The position numbers and the translations under genes were made by a program. Below the pieces are notes generated by a model. That model was not told the origin of the DNA and did not search any database. It worked only from the letters and a program-made list of their open reading frames with translations. From contig QCNQ01000003.1 in the NCBI GenBank assembly GCA_003213155.1, positions 31,856-95,855 of the forward strand: a DNA stretch of 64,000 nt, in the 5' to 3' direction. Shown here piece after piece: positions 1-9,738 of this stretch. How positions within the stretch are numbered: the first letter of the stretch is position 1; each line of letters opens with the position of its first letter. Source of the DNA: Pelagibacteraceae bacterium AG-426-G02 (GTDB lineage Bacteria > Pseudomonadota > Alphaproteobacteria > Pelagibacterales > Pelagibacteraceae).

Positions 1-1177
1 AGCAGATTTACCTTTGGTTGTTGATCATTGGAGATATTTTGCTGGTGTAATAAGAGCAGAAGAGGGATCAATTGCAGAAATTAGCAATTCTCAATACTCT
101 TACAACATACCTGAACCTTTAGGAGTAGTTGGTCAAATAGTTCCTTGGAACTTCCCATTACTTATGGCAACATGGAAACTAGCACCAGCTCTTGCAGCAG
201 GTAACTGTTCAGTTTTAAAACCAGCCGAACAAACGCCAGCATCCATAATGGTGATGATGGAACTTATTGGGGATTTATTACCTCCAGGAGTTGTCAACAT
301 TGTTAGTGGTTTTGGTTTAGAGGCAGGTAAACCTTTAGCATCATCAAAAAGAGTTGCTAAAGTTGCATTTACTGGTGAAACAACAACAGGAAGATTGATA
401 ATGCAGTATGCTGCACAAAATATAATTCCAATAACTTTGGAATTAGGTGGAAAATCTCCAAACATTTTCTTTGAGGATATCATGGATAAAGATGATGATT
501 TCTTCGATAAATGTATTGAAGGTTTTGTTATGTTCAATCTTAACCAAGGTGAGGTTTGTACTTGTCCGAGTAGAGCTTTAGTTCAAGAGTCGATCTATGA
601 TAAATTCATGGAAAGAGCTATAGCTAGAACAAAAGCTGTTGTTCAAGACAACCCTTTAAAAATGGAAACTATGATTGGAGCACAGGCTTCCGTAGAACAA
701 ATGGAGAAGATTAAATCTTATCTTGATCTAGGGAAAAAAGAGGGTGCGAAAGTCCTAACAGGAGGAAGTGTTGCAAAACTTAACAGTGGATTAGAAAAAG
801 GTAATTACATTCAACCAACTGTTTTTGAAGCAAAAAATGATATGAGAATATCTCAAGAAGAAATCTTCGGACCTGTTGTGTCTGTAATTAAATTTAAAGA
901 TGAAGCAGAGGCATTAAAAATTGCCAATGATACTCTTTATGGTTTAGGAGCAGCTGTTTGGACTAGAAATGGTAATATTGCTTATAGAATGGGTAGAGCA
1001 ATACAAGCAGGGATAGTATGGACTAATTGTTATCATGCATACCCAGCTCACTCACCATTTGGTGGATACAAACAATCTGGAGTTGGCAGAGAAACTCACA
1101 AAATGATGCTTAATCATTACAGACAGAATAAGAATCTACATGTTTCTTACGCTGAGAAAAAATTAGGCTTCTTTTAA
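1..1177 (+). CDS. Aldehyde dehydrogenase (NAD+), 5' truncated by window edge
   Basis: ALDH motifs [55 protein letters not shown]; reading frame is open to the window start. Confidence 0.95.
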   Translation, partial: ADLPLVVDHWRYFAGVIRAEEGSIAEISNSQYSYNIPEPLGVVGQIVPWNFPLLMATWKLAPALAAGNCSVLKPAEQTPASIMVMMELIGDLLPPGVVNIVSGFGLEAGKPLASSKRVAKVAFTGETTTGRLIMQYAAQNIIPITLELGGKSPNIFFEDIMDKDDDFFDKCIEGFVMFNLNQGEVCTCPSRALVQESIYDKFMERAIARTKAVVQDNPLKMETMIGAQASVEQMEKIKSYLDLGKKEGAKVLTGGSVAKLNSGLEKGNYIQPTVFEAKNDMRISQEEIFGPVVSVIKFKDEAEALKIANDTLYGLGAAVWTRNGNIAYRMGRAIQAGIVWTNCYHAYPAHSPFGGYKQSGVGRETHKMMLNHYRQNKNLHVSYAEKKLGFF

Positions 1178-1191
1178 TCAAATAATATATA

Positions 1192-1220
1192 CTGGTCCAT
1201 GATTCGATATCATGGGCCAG
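1192..1220 (+). terminator. Intergenic hairpin (terminator/attenuator-like) between ALDH and DUF779 gene
   Basis: ctggtccatgat-tcgat-atcatgggccag, 12-bp stem with one G-U pair; A-rich rather than U-rich tract follows. Confidence 0.55.
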
Positions 1221-1229
1221 AGAAAAAAT

Positions 1230-1583
1230 ATGAAAGTATCTGCAACAAATTCGGCACTTAGTTTATTATCTGAACTTAAAGAAAAATATGGTGAAAAGTT
1301 AATGTTTCATCAATCAGGTGGATGTTGTGATGGGAGTGCACCTATGTGTTTCCAAGAAGGTGAATTTCCATTGGGAGATAACGATATTAAACTTGGGGAA
1401 ATAGGTGGAGTTCCATTTTATATGAATGGTGATCAATATGAAAAATGGAAACATACTGATCTTACGATAGATGCTGTAAAAGGAATTGGTGGAATGTTTT
1501 CATTAGATAATGGAACTGGACGAAGATTTTTAACTAAATCTGAAATATGCCTCGTAGTGGATAACGATAATCCAAATCATTAA
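1230..1583 (+). CDS. DUF779-family protein (ALDH-associated)
   Basis: MKVSATNSALSLLSELKEKYGEKLMFHQSGGCCDGSAPMCF; DUF779 proteins commonly neighbour ALDH genes. Start moved from 1212 to 1230 because 1212 lies inside the hairpin. Confidence 0.8.
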   Translation: MKVSATNSALSLLSELKEKYGEKLMFHQSGGCCDGSAPMCFQEGEFPLGDNDIKLGEIGGVPFYMNGDQYEKWKHTDLTIDAVKGIGGMFSLDNGTGRRFLTKSEICLVVDNDNPNH

Positions 1584-1595
1584 ATTTATTTAACA

Positions 1596-2066
1596 ATGCC
1601 GATTTTTTTAAGTTCACAAAAAATTGTGAAGGATTGGATTGATTATAACAATCATATGAATGTTTCTTATTATCTTTTGATCTTTGATAAATATGGGGCT
1701 GATATATTAAATGACACCTTTAAAATGGGTGAGCATTCAGCAAGGACTACCGGAAAAAGTACGATGATTGTTGAGTCTCATATTACATATAATCAAGAAC
1801 TAAAGATGAATGATGAGGTAGATGTAAATTTAGTTTTTTTTGATCACGATAAAAAAAGGTTGCAATATAAGATGGAAATGATCCATAAGCAAAAGCAATA
1901 TTTAGCATCTACGATTGAAGTCCTTGCATTATATGTTGATTTAAATAATCGAAAAGTCTCAGAATTCGAGGGAGATAAATTAGAAATTATGGATAATTAT
2001 ATTAAAAATAATATAGAAAAGTTTGATAATACTAACCTTAAGTTTTCCTCTAAATTGAAAAAGTAA
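1596..2066 (+). CDS. Hot-dog fold thioesterase family protein
   Basis: VKDWIDYNNHMNVSYYLLIFDKYGADIL N-terminus typical of acyl-CoA thioesterase-like proteins. Confidence 0.7.
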   Translation: MPIFLSSQKIVKDWIDYNNHMNVSYYLLIFDKYGADILNDTFKMGEHSARTTGKSTMIVESHITYNQELKMNDEVDVNLVFFDHDKKRLQYKMEMIHKQKQYLASTIEVLALYVDLNNRKVSEFEGDKLEIMDNYIKNNIEKFDNTNLKFSSKLKK

Positions 2067-2072
2067 ATAAAT

Positions 2073-2100
2073 TTACTTCCAGCCCGCGTACTGGAAGTAA
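2073..2100. terminator. Probable bidirectional terminator between convergent genes
   Basis: ttacttccag-cccgcgta-ctggaagtaa, 10-bp perfect stem between ends of 1596..2066(+) and 2109..2435(-). Confidence 0.75.
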
Positions 2101-2108
2101 TAATCTAT

Positions 2109-2435
2109 TTATTGTCCTGGCGCTTTGTATGCACCTGATGCAACTTCACTCGCTTTAACAGTAGCTTTATTAAAATCAATAGCTTCCAACATTGTTAAAT
2201 TTTTAACTGCTCCTGATGCTTCTACTACAAGTTTTACTGCTGCAAAGTCTTCAAATGTTGTAAGTTCATTAACAACAATAAAGTCATATGGACCTCTAAC
2301 TATATCCATACTATGCATTGTTCCACCCATAGCTTTTGTTAATTGTTCAACTACTGCTTTTCTATCACTTTTAGGATCTTTTAAAAAACCTTGAAAAGCT
2401 TTTTCAGTGTAGTTTCCCATTATATATGCTTTCAT
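2109..2435 (-). CDS. GYD-domain-like small protein
   Basis: MKAYIMGNYTEKAFQGFLKDPKSDRKAVVEQLTKAMGG; size and pattern of GYD family. Confidence 0.65.
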   Translation of the reverse strand: MKAYIMGNYTEKAFQGFLKDPKSDRKAVVEQLTKAMGGTMHSMDIVRGPYDFIVVNELTTFEDFAAVKLVVEASGAVKNLTMLEAIDFNKATVKASEVASGAYKAPGQ

Positions 2436-2503
2436 ATGTTACCCCTTTCTTTATTTAAAAAATATTACAGCAAAATTTATGTATGTAGAAGTGGTATATT
2501 TGT

Positions 2504-3301
2504 CTAATTATTTTCTATTCGGTCCATTTCTTTAAGTTCGACTTCTAACTTATCTAATTCCTCACCACCTGCCATCATGCTTAAAAGTTTTTCTCTAGAT
2601 ATATCTTTTTTTTGAAATGTTCCCATACTTTTTCCTCGATTTAAAACTGTAAAACTATTTCCAACAGGATAAGCATGATGAACGTTGTGTGTTATTAAAA
2701 TTACAGCTAAACCTTGCGATGCTGCTTTAACAATATATTTCAGGACCATTGAAGCTTGATGCACACCTAATGCTGACGTTGGTTCATCTAATACTAAAAC
2801 TTTTGCTCCAAAATAAATTGCTCTAGAAATAGCGAGACATTGTCTTTCACCTCCAGACATCGTACCGACAGCTTGTGATGGGTCTCTCACATCGATACCT
2901 ATTTGTCCCATTCTTTCTGCAGCTATAGTGTTTGCTTTTTCAATATCAAAAGTTCTGAAAAAAGGTAAACCTTTTTGTGGCTCTCTACCCATAAAAAAAT
3001 TTCTAGTTACACTCATAAGAGAAACTAATGCTAAATCTTGATAAACAGTACCTATCCCAATATCCAAAGCATCTCTTGGTGAGTCAAAAACTATTTTTTG
3101 ATCCTCAAAAATAATTTCACCTTCATCAGGTTTATGAACGCCTGCTAAAGTTTTTATTAAAGTAGATTTTCCAGCTCCATTGTCACCAAGTAAGCACATT
3201 ATCTCGCCTTTTTTTAGTTTCATAGTGACATCTTTCAAAGCAATTACTTTACCAAAAAATTTACTTATATTATTGAATTGAACTAAATATTCAGACATCA
3301 C
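2504..3301 (-). CDS. Sugar ABC transporter ATP-binding protein
   Basis: Walker [17 protein letters not shown], signature MSGGERQ, Walker [13 protein letters not shown]. Confidence 0.95.
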   Translation of the reverse strand: MMSEYLVQFNNISKFFGKVIALKDVTMKLKKGEIMCLLGDNGAGKSTLIKTLAGVHKPDEGEIIFEDQKIVFDSPRDALDIGIGTVYQDLALVSLMSVTRNFFMGREPQKGLPFFRTFDIEKANTIAAERMGQIGIDVRDPSQAVGTMSGGERQCLAISRAIYFGAKVLVLDEPTSALGVHQASMVLKYIVKAASQGLAVILITHNVHHAYPVGNSFTVLNRGKSMGTFQKKDISREKLLSMMAGGEELDKLEVELKEMDRIENN

Positions 3302-4425
3302 TTAGTCTCCGTAACTTTTTTTCTAATATAATTATTGAATACTACTGCAATTAACATCATTGCGCCTAAAAAAACCTTAAACCAATCAGTATCCACATCT
3401 GTATAAAAAATTCCCATTGATACAGTGCCAAAAATAATAGCGCCCAATGCTGCTCCGATGGCAGAGCCATAACCTCCAGTCAAAAGACAACCGCCAACCA
3501 CAGCAGCTGCTATTGCTTCCAATTCTTTTAAAGTTCCTCTCATAGTATCTGCAGAACCTGCATCTAAAACTTGAATACAAGCAAATATTGTCGATGCTAC
3601 AGCTGTTCCGATAAATAGACTTATTTTTACTCTTCCAACAGGTACACCAACATTTGTAGCACCAACTTTATCTCCACCTGATGCAAATATCCAATTTCCA
3701 TATCTAGTTTTCATAAGTATCCAAGTCGCAAATAATGTAAGAGCAATAAACCATATTACTGATGGTGGAATACCTGTAGCTAATGGTGTGCCGTCAGTTC
3801 TCAGTGCAATTAATTTCATCGATCCTAGCCATGTGAATAACCATTGAAAAGTATCTGTTGCAAACAACCAAGCGATTGGATCATCCTCTATCAAAACTCT
3901 TAATCCTGGTACTTGAGTTCTTCCTGTAATTAATCTGGTAATAGCCAAAGTTGCCCCTCTTAAAATGAACAACATTGCAAGAGTTACTATGAAGGATGGA
4001 AGACCAGTTTTTACTACCATTATACCATTGAAATACCCAATTAGTACTGCCATAGCAAAAGCAAAAATAATACTCGTCCATAAAGGCCAGCCCCAATAAA
4101 TTGCAGGTATAGCGATACAGATTCCTGCAAAACCAATCATTGATCCAATTGATAAATCAAACTCTCCACCAATCATTAACATTGCAGCAGCAATAGCAAT
4201 AATTCCTAAATTAGCTGAAACATCTAAAAAATTTAATGTCCCATAAGCGCTAAACATTCCAGTGTCACCAGCAACTATTCCAAAAAAAATAAAAACTAAA
4301 ATTGAGCCACCCAAAGCACCAAGCTCTGGTCTGTTTAATAAAACTCTAAGAGGAGAAATTTTTTTAAGTCTTTCATCTTGTCCACTATCTTTTTTAGATT
4401 GAATACTCTCTGATTTTACAGACAT
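3298..4425 (-). CDS. Sugar ABC transporter permease (RbsC-like)
   Basis: Hydrophobic; [38 protein letters not shown] typical of ribose/inositol permeases. Confidence 0.93.
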   Translation of the reverse strand: MSVKSESIQSKKDSGQDERLKKISPLRVLLNRPELGALGGSILVFIFFGIVAGDTGMFSAYGTLNFLDVSANLGIIAIAAAMLMIGGEFDLSIGSMIGFAGICIAIPAIYWGWPLWTSIIFAFAMAVLIGYFNGIMVVKTGLPSFIVTLAMLFILRGATLAITRLITGRTQVPGLRVLIEDDPIAWLFATDTFQWLFTWLGSMKLIALRTDGTPLATGIPPSVIWFIALTLFATWILMKTRYGNWIFASGGDKVGATNVGVPVGRVKISLFIGTAVASTIFACIQVLDAGSADTMRGTLKELEAIAAAVVGGCLLTGGYGSAIGAALGAIIFGTVSMGIFYTDVDTDWFKVFLGAMMLIAVVFNNYIRKKVTETK

Positions 4426-4455
4426 ATAAAAATTATAATTTAAAGATGATTAAAA

Positions 4456-4487
4456 AAAAGGCCTGACTAACATTAGTCAGGCCTTTA
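4456..4487 (-). terminator. Strong intercistronic hairpin between substrate-binding protein and permease genes
   Basis: aaaggcctgacta-acat-tagtcaggccttt, 13-bp perfect stem; downstream of the SBP stop on the - strand. Confidence 0.75.
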
Positions 4488-4497
4488 ATTCATATTT

Positions 4498-5421
4498 TTA
4501 TCTATAACCTTGAGCTGCCCATTTAATTACTTTAGACGCATTGTCAGGAGTAACAAACCCAGGTCCAGTCATTACCACACCTGCTGGCATTGTTCCCCAT
4601 CTCATATATTGTCCAAAGATAGCTATTGGCAAATATCCTTGTAGATATTGCTGTTGGTCAATTAAAAACTCTACTTTTCCTGCAGCAGCAGCTTTTAACA
4701 TATTTGGAGACATATCAAATGTTCCTAATCTTACAGAACCAACTTTTCCAGCAGATTCGAGTGCTTTCAAAGCTGCTTCACCAGATAATCCAGCACCTAA
4801 AGTTAGAATAGTGTCATAGCCACCACCTAATTTTGCAGCAACAGCTTTTTGAATTTCTGTTGGGTCATTTGAAGTACCTAAAATATCAACAGATCCACCG
4901 AAACCTTTTTTGAAACCAGCACATCTTCTATCAAGTGCAACGTTTCCGACCTCATGGTTAACACATAATGCTTTTTTTCCACCAGCGGCTTTCATTTTTT
5001 GTCCACCACCTACACCTGCTTCAAACTCAGTTTGTCCAACGTGTGCACTAATTCCTAAAGATGCATAATCATCAGATCCAGAGTTCATTGATATTACAGG
5101 AATACCAGCAGCAATCGCAGCTTTAACTGATTTTCCTAAAGCAGCAGCATCTGGTAATGTGATCACAATACCTTTCGGTTTTTGTGATACAGCATTATCT
5201 ATTAATTTTGCCATTTCTACCATGTCAAAAGTAGCTGGTGCTGTGTATTTGCAAGACACTCCCATGTCTTTACATCCAGCATCAACTCCATTTTTAGCAA
5301 CTGACCAGAAAGGATCGTTTGCTTGACCATGAGAAACCACAATTATATCTACAGCTAAAGCAGATACAGACATCATTGCCCATGCAGCTAAAGCCAATAT
5401 AAAGTTTTTTATTGTTTTCAT
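4498..5421 (-). CDS. Periplasmic sugar-binding protein of ABC transporter
   Basis: Signal peptide MKTIKNFILALAAWAMMSVSALA; peripla_BP_4 features (IPVISMNSGSD, KGIVITLPDAAALGK). Confidence 0.93.
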   Translation of the reverse strand: MKTIKNFILALAAWAMMSVSALAVDIIVVSHGQANDPFWSVAKNGVDAGCKDMGVSCKYTAPATFDMVEMAKLIDNAVSQKPKGIVITLPDAAALGKSVKAAIAAGIPVISMNSGSDDYASLGISAHVGQTEFEAGVGGGQKMKAAGGKKALCVNHEVGNVALDRRCAGFKKGFGGSVDILGTSNDPTEIQKAVAAKLGGGYDTILTLGAGLSGEAALKALESAGKVGSVRLGTFDMSPNMLKAAAAGKVEFLIDQQQYLQGYLPIAIFGQYMRWGTMPAGVVMTGPGFVTPDNASKVIKWAAQGYR

Positions 5422-5521
5422 TATTCCCCTTTAATTAAAGTTAACTTTTAAAAGTAAATCTAATCAAAATATCATTTAGTTGTAAAGCAGACAGGTTGTA
5501 TTCTACTAAGGGTTGATTCAA

Positions 5522-6523
5522 TTAAAGATTAAGTTTTTCAAACTTTTTTGATCTTAAAGATTTTTGAGCTGCATTCGCAATTATCAGAGCTTTTCTTCCC
5601 TCTTCAAATCCTGCAAGAGGTTGAATTTTCTTTCTAATAAATTTTGCAAAATCCTTTAATTGATTTTTATAAGCATCTTTATACCTATCAATAAAAAAAT
5701 TAAGCAGAGGAGATTTGTTTGAAGTTGATTGTGCAGAATATAAAGATGTCTCGTTTTGTCTTTTATTTTCTGAAATTAACATACCTTTTGATCCAAATAA
5801 TTCTATTCTTTGATCATAACCGAAACTACAATGTCTGGAATTAGTTATTATGCACTGAACACCAGCTTTAGATCTAATTATGGAAGATGTTAATTCAAAA
5901 TCTTTTATTTTATCAAATCTTTTGTCTGATATGTTGCTACCAGAGGCTATTATTTTTGCAGGCTCATCATTACCAAGGTAGAATCTAACAAGATCAAAAT
6001 CATGGATCATCATATCTCTAAAAATACCACCAGATTCTTTTAGATATTTCATAGTTGGCGGGGCAGGATCACGACTAGTGATAATAATTTTTTCTAATTT
6101 ACCTATTTTTCCACTAAGTAATTGTTTTTTTAAGCTATTGTGTGTTGGATCATATCGTCTATTAAAACCTAATTGTATTTTTGGATTTAATTTATTAATT
6201 TTTTTTTTGCAGGTTTCAATTTTTTTAATACTTAAATCCAGTGGTTTTTCACAAAAGATAATTTTTCTATTTTTAACACCATCTAAAATAAATCTAATAT
6301 GTGTCGATGTTGTTGAGGCAATAAAAATAGCTTTTATATTTTTATCTTTATAAGCCACAGATGGTTTGTTTATAGCTTTTGTTTTTAATGTTTTTGAATA
6401 TTTTTTAGATAATTTTTGTTCAATGTCATAAATATATTTAAGATTAAAATCTTTACTACGCATTAAATTTTTTCCATGCATAATACCAATTCTACCAAGT
6501 CCAAATAAAGCTATATCAATCAT
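5522..6523 (-). CDS. iolG: Gfo/Idh/MocA oxidoreductase, probable inositol 2-dehydrogenase
   Basis: GLGRIGIMHGKNL, FCEKPLD, LGFNRRYDPTH; adjacent to iolE and a sugar ABC transporter. Confidence 0.8.
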   Translation of the reverse strand: MIDIALFGLGRIGIMHGKNLMRSKDFNLKYIYDIEQKLSKKYSKTLKTKAINKPSVAYKDKNIKAIFIASTTSTHIRFILDGVKNRKIIFCEKPLDLSIKKIETCKKKINKLNPKIQLGFNRRYDPTHNSLKKQLLSGKIGKLEKIIITSRDPAPPTMKYLKESGGIFRDMMIHDFDLVRFYLGNDEPAKIIASGSNISDKRFDKIKDFELTSSIIRSKAGVQCIITNSRHCSFGYDQRIELFGSKGMLISENKRQNETSLYSAQSTSNKSPLLNFFIDRYKDAYKNQLKDFAKFIRKKIQPLAGFEEGRKALIIANAAQKSLRSKKFEKLNL

Positions 6524-6567
6524 TAAAAATTTGTATTAAAATAATAACTTAACTAAAAAAATTTCTT

Positions 6568-7470
6568 ATGTCAGTAAAATTAGGAGTTGCACCCATTGCA
6601 TGGAGTAATGATGACATGCCCGAGTTAGGCGGTGAAACTACATTAGAGCAATGTTTAAAAGAAGCCAATGAAGCAGGCTATATAGGCATAGAGTCTGGTG
6701 GAAAATTTCCAAAGAAATCTTCTGAATTAATTCCAAAATTAGATCAATTTAATCTTAAACTTTGCTCAGGATGGTATGGCGCAAATCTTAGAAAAAATTC
6801 TGTTGAGGAAGAAAAAAAATCCATTCAAGAACAACTAAATTTATTTAAAGATTGTGATGCACCTTGTATAGTTTTTGCAGAAGTTTCTGGCTCTATACAA
6901 GGAAATCCTAATAGAAAATTATCAACTCGGCCTCAAATGGAAAAAGATGAATGGCAGAAGTTTTGTGAAAAAATTTCTGAACTAGGAAAATATTTAGAGG
7001 ATGAAGGGATGCCTTTGGCATATCACCATCATATGGGAACAGTAATTGAAACTCAAAAAGATACTGAAAGACTTATAGAAAATACTCATGAAAGTGTAAA
7101 ATTAACATTAGATACAGGACATATGTTATTTGCAAAAGGAGACTCAAAATCTATATTACAAAATTATTATGAAAGAATTTTACACGTCCATTGTAAAGAT
7201 ATAAGAAAACAAGTTCTTGAAAAATCTTTAAAAGAGGATTTAAGTTTTAGAGGTGCTTTTTTAGAGGGCGCGTTTACAGTACCAGGAGATGGCTGTATTG
7301 ATTATCAACCTTTATTTAATGTATTAAAAAATAATAATTATTCAGGATGGCTAGTGGTTGAGGCAGAACAGGATCCGGCAAAAGCAAATCCGTTAGAGTA
7401 TGCAAAAATTGGTTATAAATATCTTACAGATACATTAAAAAAATCTGAAATTGAAATTTATAAAAATTGA
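6568..7470 (+). CDS. iolE: Myo-inosose-2 dehydratase
   Basis: GVAPIAWSNDDMPELGGETTLEQCLKEANEAGYIGIESGGKFP characteristic of IolE; xylose isomerase-like TIM barrel. Confidence 0.9.
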   Translation: MSVKLGVAPIAWSNDDMPELGGETTLEQCLKEANEAGYIGIESGGKFPKKSSELIPKLDQFNLKLCSGWYGANLRKNSVEEEKKSIQEQLNLFKDCDAPCIVFAEVSGSIQGNPNRKLSTRPQMEKDEWQKFCEKISELGKYLEDEGMPLAYHHHMGTVIETQKDTERLIENTHESVKLTLDTGHMLFAKGDSKSILQNYYERILHVHCKDIRKQVLEKSLKEDLSFRGAFLEGAFTVPGDGCIDYQPLFNVLKNNNYSGWLVVEAEQDPAKANPLEYAKIGYKYLTDTLKKSEIEIYKN

Positions 7471-7971
7471 TTATCTATAGAGTGAAGTTAGTTCATTATT
7501 TCCAGCAGCAACACATGGAGATTTAAAACAAGTACCCACAACCCATTCAGATCCAGGATCAGGTAAAAAATTTGATGACATCACAAATATAACGCCCATC
7601 TCAACCGATTGCCCCGCCTTACCTTCAGCTTTAATTCTAGGATCAGGATCAGTTTTTACTTTAGTATCCTCTGAAAAAGGATTCTCTATATTAAGATTTT
7701 TGTTTATATAATTCACAACTTTGGATGAGGACCATTCGCCATTACAGGGATCACCCCAAATAGTGAATTTACCTTCATCATTATTCCCGCAATTATTTAT
7801 TTCTCCATTAATAAAATCGACTACTTTCTTATGATTTTCTTTGACTAAGTTAGCTTTTGCTTCAACTGCGGGCCTTGTACTTGCGGTCCAAATCAACATC
7901 CCAACCACATATACTAATGATAACAATACTAATGCTTCTAATAGTCCAAAATTTTTGAAATTTATTCGCAT
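7471..7971 (-). CDS. Hypothetical protein with degenerate pilin-like N-terminus
   Basis: MRINFKNFGLLEALVLLSLVYVVGMLIW resembles a type IV (pseudo)pilin N-helix; four Cys in the rest. Confidence 0.5.
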   Translation of the reverse strand: MRINFKNFGLLEALVLLSLVYVVGMLIWTASTRPAVEAKANLVKENHKKVVDFINGEINNCGNNDEGKFTIWGDPCNGEWSSSKVVNYINKNLNIENPFSEDTKVKTDPDPRIKAEGKAGQSVEMGVIFVMSSNFLPDPGSEWVVGTCFKSPCVAAGNNELTSLYR

Positions 7972-7973
7972 AA

Positions 7974-8939
7974 TTAAAGTTTAATAATTTTTGATTTGTC
8001 TAATTTTTTTTCAAAAAAATCAATTATATTTTGTATTGTTTCTTTTCCCATTCTTATCATGCATTCTTCAGTAAATGCAGCGGTATGAGGACTTAAAAAA
8101 ACTTTATTGTTTTTTAGCAAAGGATTATCCTCTTTAGGTGGTTCTGTTTCAAAAACATCTAAACCTGCACCGAATATAAGACTTTCATTTAATGCTTTGT
8201 CTAAGTCATTCTCATTAATCATTCCACCTCTTGCAGCATTAATAATTATACAATTTTTCCTCATTGTTTTAAGTAAGTCATAATTAATAATATTTTTCGT
8301 TTTTTCATTAAGAGGCATATGTAAAGAAATGGCATCCATAGATTTTACTGCTTCTGTAAGATCTTCAACTTTTTTTCCACCCAATTCTTCAATAATATCT
8401 TTTGAAACAAATGGATCATAAACAAAAACATTCATTTCAAATCCTTTGCATCTTCTAATTAAAGATTGACCAATTCTACCAAATCCAGCAATTAAAATAT
8501 TTTTTTTCCAAAGTTCAATTGTTTTTGGAAGTTTGTTTCTATTAGAAAAATTTCCTGTTTTAACAGCCTCATCATACATGTTTTTTCTCTTTGATATATT
8601 GAGCAACATAAACATAACATGTTCTGCCACCGCAACAGCATTTGCTGTAGCCGTAATTGCCAAGGTGATATTTTTTTCTTTAGAAGACTTGAGATCAATA
8701 TTGTCGTACCCAACGCCATGGCGAGATATAATCTTAAGTTTTTTTGATATATTGATTAATTCGCTAGATAAATTTGCTGTTCTAATTGATAGACCATCAC
8801 ACTCCAAAATTTTTTGTTTAATATCTTTGTCATCTATATTTTCAATAATCTCATAATCATAATTTGTGTTATTCTTTATGAGATCTATCCCCGCTTTATG
8901 AATAGGTTGAATTATCAAAATTTTTTTTTTATCTGACAC
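7974..8939 (-). CDS. D-2-hydroxyacid dehydrogenase (phosphoglycerate dehydrogenase family)
   Basis: ILIAGFGRIGQSLIRRCKGFEM, NAARGGMINENDL, LSPHTAAFTEE. Confidence 0.9.
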   Translation of the reverse strand: MSDKKKILIIQPIHKAGIDLIKNNTNYDYEIIENIDDKDIKQKILECDGLSIRTANLSSELINISKKLKIISRHGVGYDNIDLKSSKEKNITLAITATANAVAVAEHVMFMLLNISKRKNMYDEAVKTGNFSNRNKLPKTIELWKKNILIAGFGRIGQSLIRRCKGFEMNVFVYDPFVSKDIIEELGGKKVEDLTEAVKSMDAISLHMPLNEKTKNIINYDLLKTMRKNCIIINAARGGMINENDLDKALNESLIFGAGLDVFETEPPKEDNPLLKNNKVFLSPHTAAFTEECMIRMGKETIQNIIDFFEKKLDKSKIIKL

Positions 8940-8945
8940 TTAAAT

Positions 8946-9737
8946 TTAGTAAGCTTTAGAGTCTTCTTTTGATTTGATTGATTTTAATTTAGATACAGCA
9001 TCTTTTGCACCTGCACTCATATACCTTTGATCGGATCCAATGGTTACCAAATTAAATCCTAAATTAAGCATTTTTTTTGCATACTCTGGACTAGCATTAT
9101 GAATACCTGCAAAAATTTTATTTTTTTTTGCATGTTCCAATATATTCAAAATCTTTTCATAAGTTGGACTTCCTTCAGGATTATCAAAAGCTGGTTTTTG
9201 ACCTATAGCCAGACTTAAATCAGCAGGTCCAATATAAATTCCATCTATTCCAGGCGTACTCATAATTTCATCTAATTTATCTAAGGCTTCTTTTGTCTCT
9301 ATCATTGCCATTTTTAAAATCTCATTATTTGCAAAATCTCCATAATCTGAACCTCCATAAATTAATCCTCTAATTGGTCCAAAACTTCTATACCCTTTAG
9401 GGGGATACATGCATGCTTGAACGAATTTTTCAGCTTCAAATTTGTTGCTCACCATTGGACAAATTACGCCGTAGCACCCTGCATCTAAAATTTTCATTAT
9501 TTGTCCTGGTTCATTCCAGTTTACTCTTGCTAAAGGAGTAACATCCGTAGATGAAATTGATTGCAGCATTTGTAATGCATTTGGATAATCTATAACACCA
9601 TGTTGCATATCAATTGTAAGCGAGTCCCAACCTTGATGAGACATTACTTCAGCTGAAAAAGAGCTAGGAATTTGTAACCAGCCATTAATTATTTGCTCAC
9701 CATCTCTCATCATCTTTTTTATTTTATTTGGCCTCAT
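8946..9737 (-). CDS. HpcH/HpaI-family class II aldolase
   Basis: NGWLQIPSSFSAEVMSHQGWDSLTIDMQHGVIDY, PPKGYRSFGPIRG, GIDGIYIGPADLSLAIG. Confidence 0.92.
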   Translation of the reverse strand: MRPNKIKKMMRDGEQIINGWLQIPSSFSAEVMSHQGWDSLTIDMQHGVIDYPNALQMLQSISSTDVTPLARVNWNEPGQIMKILDAGCYGVICPMVSNKFEAEKFVQACMYPPKGYRSFGPIRGLIYGGSDYGDFANNEILKMAMIETKEALDKLDEIMSTPGIDGIYIGPADLSLAIGQKPAFDNPEGSPTYEKILNILEHAKKNKIFAGIHNASPEYAKKMLNLGFNLVTIGSDQRYMSAGAKDAVSKLKSIKSKEDSKAY

Positions 9738-9738
9738 T

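Noticed and set aside
133-537. 134-aa - strand ORF antisense to the first ALDH
   Set aside because: Fully inside a strongly conserved ALDH frame; sequence lacks domain-like motifs; typical shadow ORF
4541-4819. + strand ORFs inside the ABC binding protein gene
   Set aside because: Antisense shadow ORFs; binding-protein frame is well supported
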